Positions 1 to 5,061 of a DNA stretch of 23,568 bases are shown one piece after another. The stretch's first letter is position 1, and each line of letters begins with the position of its first letter. The stretch lies in IMG/VR virus record IMGVR_UViG_3300006802_000591, positions 1 through 23,568 of that record; one strand, written 5' to 3'. Both the position numbers and the translations under genes were made by a program. This stretch comes from a virus. The notes under the pieces were generated by a model. It searched no databases. It was given only the letters and a program-made list of their open reading frames with translations, and was not told the DNA's origin.

Positions 1-1
1 C

Positions 2-76
2 GGCAGATGCCTGATCATGCACCCGGAAATGGTTCGGGAGCTTGAGCGCCGTATCGATGCGATTGGCGCCGCATGA
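2..76 (+). CDS. C-terminal end of an unknown phage protein (partial)
   Basis: The reading frame is open from the window edge to a TGA at 74-76 and gives 24 residues ending in LERRIDAIGAA. Its stop overlaps the next start as ATGA (73-76), the same coupling seen throughout this operon, which is the main reason to call it a gene. Too little is left to assign a family. Confidence 0.6.
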   Translation, partial: GRCLIMHPEMVRELERRIDAIGAA

Positions 77-225
77 CCCAGCAATCCTACGAGATCCTCA
101 TCACCACCCCCGGCGACAAGCCCATCACCAAAGAGGAGATGAAGGCGGCTGTGGAGAGAATGCCGGAGCTTCCCGAGGGCTCTCGGGTCCGCGTGACGCA
201 GATGTGGCCGGAGGCGCGGGTATGA
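73..225 (+). CDS. Small unknown protein, 50 aa
   Basis: This short ORF begins MTQQSYEILITTPGDKP and ends WPEARV. It fills exactly the space between the preceding gene (ATGA overlap at 73-76) and the DUF1064 gene (ATGA overlap at 222-225), so translational coupling supports it better than its length does. The composition suggests one small alpha/beta domain with a strand near residues 6-12 and a helix near 20-30. I recognise no motif. It probably belongs to the early/replication operon, by position only. Confidence 0.6.
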   Translation: MTQQSYEILITTPGDKPITKEEMKAAVERMPELPEGSRVRVTQMWPEARV

Positions 226-656
226 GGGAGTCCCTCGTCAGGCAAGCGCAGCGCGAGCGTCAGCGCGTTCTATCGCGCGATGAGGGCAGGGCTCTCATCA
301 ACGCACAGGCCAAGCGCAAGAACAAGTACGGCGCCAAGCGCACGACGATCGACGGCCAGACCTTCGATAGCAAAGGCGAGGCCGCACGTTTTCAGGTGCT
401 CAAGCGGCGGCAGCACATTGGCGAGATTGCCGAGTTGCAAGCGCAGGTGCCGTACCCGCTCACTGCGCCGAATGGCGAGGTCATCGGGACCTATGTCGCC
501 GACGCCGTCTACTTCGACTGCCGCGCCCGCAAGTGGGTGGTGGAAGACTTCAAGGGCGGTCGCGCGACGAAGACCGCGCTGTTCCGCTGGAAGGCCAAGC
601 ACATGCTGGCCGAGCACAAGATCGCAATCACCATCGTCGAGAGCCCGAACGCATGA
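222..656 (+). CDS. DUF1064-type PD-(D/E)xK phage nuclease
   Basis: This 144-aa protein matches the DUF1064 family of phage nucleases, often compared with Holliday-junction resolvases. A basic N-terminus (about 1-40) leads into KYGAKRT, FDSKGEAARF with Glu53, YVADAVYF with Asp94, and VVEDFKGG with Glu108 and Lys111, which is the order of a PD-(D/E)xK active site. In-frame ATGs lie further upstream, but the start at 222 has GGAGG at 210-214 and overlaps the previous stop as ATGA. The stop overlaps the next gene the same way. A role in recombination or branch resolution during replication is expected from the family and from its place before the replication genes; it is not shown here. Confidence 0.82.
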   Translation: MRESLVRQAQRERQRVLSRDEGRALINAQAKRKNKYGAKRTTIDGQTFDSKGEAARFQVLKRRQHIGEIAELQAQVPYPLTAPNGEVIGTYVADAVYFDCRARKWVVEDFKGGRATKTALFRWKAKHMLAEHKIAITIVESPNA

Positions 657-1231
657 GCCTGTCGGCAGCCATGATGCAAGCCCTCCTGGACGCAGGGGCA
701 ACGCCAGAGATGCTGGTGCGCGCTGCCGAGGCGGAAGAGCGCCGGATCGAAGATCGCGACGAGCGCAAGCGGGAACTGAACCGCGAGCGTCAGGCGCGGT
801 GGCGGCAGCGTCAGAAGGACGAGGAAAGCGTAACGCCCGTAACGCGTGACAAACGTAACGAGCGTGACAGCGAGACGAAGCCGGCGGCCAAGTCGAAGCC
901 GAAAGGCTGCCGAGTGGACGGATACGAACCGGACATCGCCGTCGCGGTCTCTCTCGGGTTGTCAGAAGAACGCGCCAAACTCCAGGCAGCGAAGTTCCTC
1001 GACTATTGGCGCAGCAAGCCGGGGCAAGCAGGCGTCAAGCTCGACTGGCTGGCAACGTGGCGGAACTGGATCCGCAGCGAGATTGAGCGGAACGGATCCG
1101 GCCATCTGCGGGTGGTCAACGGATCCGCGCCAACGAAGCCGCGCCGCACCGGCGACCGCCTCTTTGACCTGATGAACCCGCCCGCACCATCCGACGAAAG
1201 GACGATCGATGAATACGCACGCCGTCGTTAG
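653..1231 (+). CDS. Replication protein with DnaT/O-like C-terminal motif
   Basis: The 192-aa product starts with a helical segment, continues with a highly charged Arg/Glu stretch (about 28-85), and has the motif FLDYWRSKPG followed by KLDWLATWRNWIRS at about 115-142. A W-rich signature of this kind (F..YW..K.G...K.DW..TW..W) is common in the C-terminus of phage replication proteins and DnaT-like primosomal proteins, where it contributes to ssDNA or helicase contacts. The N-terminal winged-helix part usual in larger homologues is not evident, so this may be a short form. The start at 653 overlaps the previous stop as ATGA; an in-frame start at 533 would run deep into the nuclease gene and is rejected. 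The gene contains three CGTAACG and three GGATCC repeats. Confidence 0.65.
   Translation: MSLSAAMMQALLDAGATPEMLVRAAEAEERRIEDRDERKRELNRERQARWRQRQKDEESVTPVTRDKRNERDSETKPAAKSKPKGCRVDGYEPDIAVAVSLGLSEERAKLQAAKFLDYWRSKPGQAGVKLDWLATWRNWIRSEIERNGSGHLRVVNGSAPTKPRRTGDRLFDLMNPPAPSDERTIDEYARRR
829..868 (+). repeat. Three CGTAACG direct repeats (iteron-like)
   Basis: CGTAACG occurs at 829-835, 838-844 and 854-860. The second and third copies are followed by GTGAC at 846-850 and 864-868. The cluster lies in the low-complexity charged linker of the replication gene, where the protein can tolerate DNA-level constraint, as in lambda O, whose gene contains the origin iterons. Confidence 0.5.
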
Positions 1232-1883
1232 GCCGATCGAGAGCCGAAGCGTCATGGAGCTGATCACCATGGGCACGCAGATGGATCCGGCAGCGGAGTT
1301 CAAGCGCCTGTCCCGCATTCTGGATCCGGCGACGGATGAGGACGCTGCCGCAGCCATCTCGTTCATGTTCAAGATCCTGCCCATCGCCAACGTCGAGGAC
1401 GACGAAAGCCTATCCGTGGTCAGGGAGGGCTATCGGCTGGCCCTTCGCGGCTATCCGAAGTGGGCGATCCTCGAAGCGAGGGACGCTTTCATCGCAGGCC
1501 GTGTCGAGGGCTACACGTCCAGCTTTGCCCCGAACCCTGCCGACCTTGGCCGGGAGATCGGCCGCCGCGTCGCTGACTATCAGAACCGCCTTGCCCGCGC
1601 CCGTAAGCAGGCCGGCGAACAGAAGGCGCTAGGCACCGATAACCGGGAGCCGACCAGCGAGGCCGTCCGCGCCGAAGTCGCAGAGCGGATCCAGAAGATG
1701 AAGGCCGTTGCGGAAGACGAGCGGTCATCCCTGCGGGCGTTCAACGGACCGGACCTGTCCGCCTACTACGTCCAGCGCGCGGATCCGCCGTCGAAGCTCT
1801 CGCGCCCGCTCACCCCGGAAGATGTCGCTGGCATTCCCGATGCGCCGCCGAGGGGCACCGGATCCATGCAGCCTGTCGGATCC
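1068..1883 (+). repeat. Cluster of nine GGATCC hexamers, candidate origin region
   Basis: GGATCC starts at 1068, 1094, 1121, 1283, 1322, 1687, 1781, 1860 and 1878. Eye-scanning the remaining 22.7 kb found no other copy. Flanks are biased: the preceding base is always a pyrimidine and the following base is G in seven of nine, giving YGGATCCG. Copies fall in all three frames, so codon bias does not explain them. They span the end of the replication gene and most of the next gene. Confidence 0.75.
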
Positions 1884-1937
1884 GCCGGGCCGTTCCGCAG
1901 CTCCCGAATGATCAAGGAAGAGGAGGCAAGCCGCTGA
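1209..1937 (+). CDS. Unknown replication-module protein in helicase-loader position
   Basis: This 242-aa product overlaps the preceding gene by 23 nt and has AAAGGA at about 1197-1202 ahead of the ATG at 1209. The core (about 50-120) looks helical and reads PKWAILEARDAFIAGRVEGYTSSFAPNP; a charged helix follows (about 125-175), then a Pro/Ser-rich tail (about 180-242). I do not recognise a family. Its place after a replication protein and before a DnaA-like protein is where phages often encode a helicase loader or second replication factor, but no Walker motif is visible, so a DnaC-type ATPase is unlikely. Six of the nine GGATCC repeats lie inside it. A downstream in-frame ATG at 1254 is a possible alternative start. 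Confidence 0.7.
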   Translation: MNTHAVVRPIESRSVMELITMGTQMDPAAEFKRLSRILDPATDEDAAAAISFMFKILPIANVEDDESLSVVREGYRLALRGYPKWAILEARDAFIAGRVEGYTSSFAPNPADLGREIGRRVADYQNRLARARKQAGEQKALGTDNREPTSEAVRAEVAERIQKMKAVAEDERSSLRAFNGPDLSAYYVQRADPPSKLSRPLTPEDVAGIPDAPPRGTGSMQPVGSAGPFRSSRMIKEEEASR

Positions 1938-2341
1938 TGCAGACACACGCCGAACAGCCGCACGTCCTTCGCGGATGGTACGACAAGGCCAACCGCCGCG
2001 CCGATGCTGTGATGCAACCGACAGCCTCATGGATCGTCCAGGAGGTCGCCGCAGATCACGGGGTGACGGTCTCGTGGCTGCGCTCGACCCGCAACAGCCG
2101 CCGGCACGCTGCGGCACGGCGTCATGCGATGTACGAGATCGCCCGGCAGTGCCCGCATATGTCGCTGCGGATGATCGGGAACTTCTTCGACGGCATCCAC
2201 CATACGACAGTGCTCCATGCCATCCGCGAGTGGCCGGAGACGGCGGCCCGCATGGGCATCGAGGTCGAGCCTCTGCCGCAAAGGGCAAACGGCGTCATGG
2301 GGCGGGCTCGTCCACTGGACACAGGCAAAAGGGGCAACTGA
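1937..2341 (+). CDS. Stand-alone DnaA domain IV-like DNA-binding protein
   Basis: The 134-aa protein has AARRHAMYEIARQCPHMSL at about 59-77 and GIHHTTVLHAI at about 86-96, which match the DnaA C-terminal domain (helix-turn-helix plus the DHTTVLHA signature that reads DnaA boxes). In the first His position of the signature the usual Asp is replaced by His. The AAA+ ATPase domain of full-length DnaA is absent, so it could bind DNA but not form an ATP-driven helix by itself. Start and stop both use TGATG-type 1-nt overlaps (1937 and 2341), so it is coupled to both neighbours. It could bind the origin, act as a DnaA competitor, or regulate transcription; the sequence does not decide. Confidence 0.82.
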   Translation: MQTHAEQPHVLRGWYDKANRRADAVMQPTASWIVQEVAADHGVTVSWLRSTRNSRRHAAARRHAMYEIARQCPHMSLRMIGNFFDGIHHTTVLHAIREWPETAARMGIEVEPLPQRANGVMGRARPLDTGKRGN

Positions 2342-2889
2342 TGGCAAGCGTCGGGGCAGACGAATTGCACTGGTACGTTGCGAAGACGAATGTGCGCTGC
2401 GAGGAACGCGCACAAGCGTCTATCGAGGCGGAAGGCTACACGGCCTATGTGCCGATCTCCATTGTCGAGAAGCGGCACAATCGGACAAAGCAGTGGCAGG
2501 AGCATCGCCGAGTCCTGCTGGTCGGCTATCTCTTTCTCGGCATGCCGGCAGACGAGCGCCAGCGCCATTGGGGCGTCATCCGCAAATGCGACGGCGTGAA
2601 GGACATCCTGGGCCGCGATACGGGCGCACCGCTCCGCATCCCGACAAGCGAGGTCACAGCCTTCATGGAGAAGCAGGCGCTGGGCGATTTCGACATCCGG
2701 CGCCGTAGCTCTGTCAAGCGCCAATTCACGGTCGACGAGCAGGTCGTCATCGGCTCTGGCCCGTTCGCTGATATAACCGGAGTGATACGCGACGTGCGCG
2801 GTCGCCAGATGTGCGAAGTGATGATCAACCTGCTGGGCAGCTTGGTTCCTGTGCACATCTCGGAGCGGGAGTTGCGGAAAGTCGCGTGA
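2341..2889 (+). CDS. NusG/RfaH-like transcription elongation factor (phage paralog)
   Basis: The 182-aa product has the NusG N-terminal (NGN) domain: HWYVAKTNVRCEERAQ at about 10-25, a Tyr/Pro strand AYVPISIVE, and VLLVGYLFLGM at about 58-68, the counterpart of the P-L-FPGYLFV strand. A C-terminal KOW module follows at about 129-180 with FTVDEQVVIGSGPFADITG. NusG-family proteins bind the RNA polymerase clamp and the C-terminal domain contacts Rho or the ribosome (NusE). RfaH/LoaP-type paralogs suppress termination on specific operons. The 1-nt overlap at 2341 ties it to the DnaA-like gene. It is the last gene of the tightly coupled block, a good position for an early-to-late switch factor; that role is inferred. 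Confidence 0.85.
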   Translation: MASVGADELHWYVAKTNVRCEERAQASIEAEGYTAYVPISIVEKRHNRTKQWQEHRRVLLVGYLFLGMPADERQRHWGVIRKCDGVKDILGRDTGAPLRIPTSEVTAFMEKQALGDFDIRRRSSVKRQFTVDEQVVIGSGPFADITGVIRDVRGRQMCEVMINLLGSLVPVHISERELRKVA

Positions 2890-2896
2890 CCCCTTT

Positions 2897-2916
2897 GCAT
2901 AACCGCTGCGTTATGC
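2897..2916. promoter_or_regulatory. Perfect 7-bp inverted repeat, operator-like
   Basis: GCATAAC (2897-2903) and GTTATGC (2910-2916) are perfect reverse complements separated by CGCTGC. The palindrome lies in the short gap after the NusG-like gene and immediately before the first possible HNH start. No T-run follows, so an intrinsic terminator is unlikely; a protein-binding operator or mRNA hairpin fits better. Sequences loosely like -35/-10 elements (TTGCAT at 2895, TATGCT at 2912) overlap it but match poorly. Confidence 0.45.
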
Positions 2917-2917
2917 T

Positions 2918-3616
2918 ATGTGGTTCGGCAGGATGAGCGCCTGCCATAAGATGGGGCCGCAAGGTTTCGCGTCGGGGCGCAGCGGACTATCGATCCGCAC
3001 GGAACCAGAAGAGCGCCTTTTGACCACTCCGGCACCATACGTGATGCAGTTGTATTGCGGGACGTCTGATGTCGACGACGACCTGATCGAGCGCGCCACC
3101 AAATTCATGATCCTCGGCGGCGTAGAGGCTTCGGCAGTGAGCCGAGAGAACGACCTTCGGTCATTCTACAATCGCCGCTCCAAACGGACGCCATCCACGA
3201 CACGCGATGGTCTGGGCCGGGTTTGGCTCAAACTGTTCGCCGACTACAGTGGCGACAAGTGCATTCTCTACCCGTTCAGGACGGCGTACCAGCCAAGAGG
3301 CCGGCTCAGGTATAACTTCAAGGACATGCAAGCGCATCGCGCCATGTGCCTGATGGTCCACAAGGTGCCAGATAACCCCAAGGCCATGGCGCTGCATCGT
3401 TGCGGCAACGGGCATTTGGGGTGCGTCAATCCAAACCACCTTTATTGGGGCGACCAGTCGGATAATTCGAAGGACGCTCGGCGTCACATGGCTGAAGGCA
3501 AGCCCGACATGGGCGACTTCGGCAAGACGCCAGATCGGGCGGCGCCGCACAGGCGGCCAGTCAGATCAAAACAGTTTGTCGGTGTGGAGCAGCCCGGTAG
3601 CTCGCAAGGCTCATAA
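2918..3616 (+). CDS. HNH endonuclease (HNH_3-like)
   Basis: The ORF encodes up to 232 aa with a clear HNH nuclease core at about 139-195: AHRAMCLMVHK, ALHRCGNGHLGCVNPNHLYWGD and SDNSKDARRHMAEGK. The pattern H(RC)...CVNPNHL...N is typical of phage HNH_3-like homing-type enzymes that make nicks or breaks near their own gene. The true start is uncertain: ATG at 2918, 2933, 2951 and 3044 are in frame and none has a good Shine-Dalgarno sequence. The final 13 codons overlap the tRNA gene at 3578-3654, and the TAA stop sits in the tRNA anticodon loop, so this terminus may be accidental. The gene stands apart from the coupled operons on both sides, as expected for a mobile endonuclease. Confidence 0.8.
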   Translation: MWFGRMSACHKMGPQGFASGRSGLSIRTEPEERLLTTPAPYVMQLYCGTSDVDDDLIERATKFMILGGVEASAVSRENDLRSFYNRRSKRTPSTTRDGLGRVWLKLFADYSGDKCILYPFRTAYQPRGRLRYNFKDMQAHRAMCLMVHKVPDNPKAMALHRCGNGHLGCVNPNHLYWGDQSDNSKDARRHMAEGKPDMGDFGKTPDRAAPHRRPVRSKQFVGVEQPGSSQGS

Positions 3617-3654
3617 CCTTGAGGACGCAGGTTCGAATCCTGCCACCGCAACCA
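3578..3654 (+). tRNA. Initiator-like tRNA-Met (CAT)
   Basis: A full cloverleaf can be drawn. Acceptor 3578-3584 faces 3644-3650, with pairs 3-7 formed and 1-72 (G/A) and 2-71 (U/C) unpaired. The D-stem is GAGC/GCTC (3587-3590, 3600-3603). The anticodon stem is CAAGG/CCTTG with CAT at 3612-3614. The T-stem is GCAGG/CCTGC around TTCGAAT, and an encoded CCA ends at 3654. The unpaired 1-72 position, A11-U24 in the D-stem and overall likeness to bacterial tRNA-fMet point to an initiator type. Two G-C pairs plus A29-U41 replace the usual three G-C pairs of the anticodon stem. It overlaps the 3' end of the HNH ORF. Confidence 0.88.
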
Positions 3655-3656
3655 GA

Positions 3657-3670
3657 TCCCCGAAAGGGGA
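3657..3670 (+). other. Hairpin with GAAA tetraloop directly after the tRNA
   Basis: TCCCC (3657-3661) pairs with GGGGA (3666-3670) across a GAAA loop, two bases after the tRNA CCA. There is no following T-run, so this is not a standard terminator. It may be a processing or stability element for the tRNA 3' end, or the first helix of the structured region that follows. Confidence 0.5.
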
Positions 3671-4054
3671 GAGGCAATGCCAGAAAGCGGGGACGCTCGC
3701 TCTTGCCGCACCCCGCCAGCCCTTGACGTGGTTGGCACGGATAACTGGCATTAAAAGGCGCTAGACCGGGCTGATCACCGGGTCGCGGCCCGCCTCAAGC
3801 ATCCGAGAGCAAGCCTCTCGCACGAGTAGGGGCGGCGCAGAGGGCCAACCTGGGTGGCGTCGAGGGATCGGCGTGGCGGCGAGATCGCACCCCGCTCCTA
3901 GCCCATCGCCATTGTCCGACGCCCAAACTGATGTCGGTAAGGGGTCTCTGGCCGAAGAACCTTTCAGAAGGGCGCCAGACGAAGCAGCACGTAGCGGCCC
4001 GCGCCGTGCAGTGGCGATACCTCTCACCCCCTAGCACAGCACAGGAGAGCGTAG
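3671..4054 (+). ncRNA. Gene-free region with several hairpins, candidate structured RNA
   Basis: No ORF here has a family match, a credible Shine-Dalgarno sequence or operon-like spacing; the open frames present on both strands are Arg/Pro/Ser-rich chance ORFs. Clear helices are visible: CGAGAG/CTCTCG (3804-3809, 3815-3820, 5-nt loop), CCGAC/GTCGG (3916-3920, 3933-3937), and TCTGGC/GCCAGA (3947-3952, 3974-3979) enclosing CCTT(TCAG)AAGG (3960-3971). Long noncoding RNAs beside tRNAs are known in phages (GOLLD, ROOL), but I see no specific match to either. Strand and ends are guesses; plus is chosen from the tRNA and the operon. The segment could also be a long 5' UTR. Confidence 0.35.
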
Positions 4055-4153
4055 ATGGCGACACGGTTCCGCCTTCGCTCCCGCTTGCTGGAGCGCATCG
4101 CCCGCATCGCAGCGTGGCTCCTCATCCGCTCGGCTATCCGCAAGGGGCTCTGA
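4055..4153 (+). CDS. Micro-protein of 32 aa, basic and amphipathic
   Basis: AGGAG at 4043-4047 lies 7 nt before the ATG, one of the better ribosome-binding sites of this region. The peptide runs MATRFRLRSRLLERIARIAAWLL and then IRSAIRKGL: Arg-rich with a hydrophobic stretch at about 15-24, consistent with a membrane-associated amphipathic helix. It opens a chain of small ORFs (4055-4751) with 2-nt gaps or overlaps. No family is recognised. A holin-like or membrane-active role is conceivable, but the peptide is too short to argue for it. Confidence 0.5.
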   Translation: MATRFRLRSRLLERIARIAAWLLIRSAIRKGL

Positions 4154-4155
4154 TC

Positions 4156-4221
4156 ATGCGCGAGATATCCCCGTTCATTGAGGGGTGGGGTGGCCTTACT
4201 GTAGAAGGCAATGGCGGATGA
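4156..4221 (+). CDS. Possible micro-ORF, 21 aa
   Basis: The ORF reads MREISPFIEGWGGLTVEGNGG. AAGGGG at 4142-4147 sits 8 nt upstream of the ATG, and the TGA overlaps the next start as ATGA (4218-4221). These two signs are the only support; it may be a leader peptide that couples translation into the following ORF. It has no hydrophobic segment or known motif. Confidence 0.35.
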   Translation: MREISPFIEGWGGLTVEGNGG

Positions 4222-4415
4222 TCGAACTCATCGTGCTGGCGTGTCTAGCTGCGGCTCCTGACCAATGCCGCACAGAGCGCATCGGCTACCGCCCCGGCGG
4301 TGACACCAAGGCTTGCGTTGCCGCGGCACAGATGGAAGCGCCCCGCTGGGCCGGCGATCATCCCAAGTACGTCATTCGCGGCCTGACATGCCGCAGGGCA
4401 GTGGACGAGGCGTGA
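4218..4415 (+). CDS. Small exported-looking protein with cysteines, 65 aa
   Basis: The N-terminus MIELIVLACLAAAPDQ resembles a short signal peptide, with Cys9 or the Ala-Ala-Ala stretch at 11-13 as possible processing sites. The rest contains Cys17, Cys33 and Cys57 (near QCRTER, KACVAA and LTCRRA), suggesting a small disulfide-linked periplasmic domain. AAGG at 4205-4208 precedes the ATG; in-frame ATGs upstream are not supported. It overlaps its upstream neighbour as ATGA and its downstream neighbour by 1 nt (TGATG at 4413-4417). The function is unknown. Confidence 0.6.
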   Translation: MIELIVLACLAAAPDQCRTERIGYRPGGDTKACVAAAQMEAPRWAGDHPKYVIRGLTCRRAVDEA

Positions 4416-4570
4416 TGACAGAGGCGTCGGCCATTGATCTGCTGATTGGCATTGGCGGTGCCTATGTGGCGTTCTTCGCCGTGTGCGTCGTTATGGCATT
4501 GCACGGCGTTCCAACATTCGGTTGCCCGCCGCCCAAAGTTCCAAGCCGCAAGCATATAGACGAGGCTTGA
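4415..4570 (+). CDS. Small single-pass membrane protein, 51 aa
   Basis: Residues 8-29 (DLLIGIGGAYVAFFAVCVVMAL) form one clear transmembrane helix, followed by a short polar tail with PTFGCPPPKVPSRKH. The TGATG overlap at 4413-4417 and GAGG at 4407-4410 support this start. With the preceding signal-peptide-like ORF it forms a small membrane-directed pair. Holin, superinfection exclusion or unknown membrane function are possible; nothing in the sequence separates them. Confidence 0.62.
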   Translation: MTEASAIDLLIGIGGAYVAFFAVCVVMALHGVPTFGCPPPKVPSRKHIDEA

Positions 4571-4571
4571 G

Positions 4572-4751
4572 GTGATCGGCGCCCACTTCGTCACGGAAGA
4601 CGGCGAGGAACTGGAGATCATCCGCTTTCTCGACGCCTGGGACGAAGAGACAGACGACGAAGACGAGATCGTCGCCATGGTCGTGCGCGCGCCAGACGGC
4701 GAAATGACCACCGTGGATCTGATCGACGTGCATGAGAGCACGCTGCACTGA
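4572..4751 (+). CDS. Small acidic protein, 59 aa (GTG start)
   Basis: A GTG at 4572, one base after the previous stop, opens a frame reading IGAHFVTEDGEELEIIRFLDAW and a run rich in Asp/Glu (DEETDDEDEI), ending HESTLH. GAGG at 4562-4565 is 6 nt upstream. The very acidic composition resembles DNA-mimic or inhibitor proteins of phages, but that is only a compositional likeness. No motif is recognised. Confidence 0.55.
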   Translation: MIGAHFVTEDGEELEIIRFLDAWDEETDDEDEIVAMVVRAPDGEMTTVDLIDVHESTLH

Positions 4752-4830
4752 TCACCATAGGTTGCAGAAACAGGGCGAAGGTGATCCCGAACACGGGGGC
4801 AGTACCGCCCAGAGGTTGAACGAGGTCGGA

Positions 4831-5061
4831 ATGGTCGACATCCAGGCAATGAAACCCGGCTCCTTCGAGACGTTCGGGGATGGTGATTTCATCCGCAAGA
4901 AGTCCGATGGCACGTTCACCGGCCAGAAGGATGGCGAGAAGATCCGCTTCGACAGTGAGGCAGAAGCCATCGAGGCTTTCGCATCCAGCGGCCCTCGCAC
5001 CACGACCAACGGCAAGCCGCGCACTCAGCGCGGCAAGGCCAAGGCGCCCAAGGAAGACTGA
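4831..5061 (+). CDS. Small unknown protein upstream of terminase, 76 aa
   Basis: The product starts MVDIQAMKPGSFETFGDGDF, has a central KIRFDSEAEAIEAFAS helix, and ends in a basic tail rich in Lys and Arg. The ATG at 4831 has an AGGT-type site within GAGGTCGGA; an in-frame start at 4732 would overlap the acidic-protein gene and gives an atypical sequence, so it is rejected. The stop overlaps terS by 1 nt. The 79 nt before it hold only a weak GGGC/GCCC hairpin (4797-4810). The family is unknown; adjacency to terS suggests expression with the packaging genes. Confidence 0.65.
   Translation: MVDIQAMKPGSFETFGDGDFIRKKSDGTFTGQKDGEKIRFDSEAEAIEAFASSGPRTTTNGKPRTQRGKAKAPKED

Noticed and set aside
3723-3755. 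TTGACG followed by AT-richer sequence, possible sigma-70 promoter for the noncoding region
   Set aside because: At 16-18 nt spacing no acceptable -10 hexamer is present; the better AT elements are at the wrong distance.
3576-4221. Several ORFs of 60-96 codons on both strands between the tRNA and 4055
   Set aside because: They are Arg/Pro/Ser-rich chance frames overlapping each other and lack plausible starts; only the last 66 nt (4156-4221) has a possible micro-ORF.
4797-4810. GGGC/GCCC hairpin before the small gene at 4831
   Set aside because: It has only four base pairs and no T-run; too weak to call a terminator or riboswitch.
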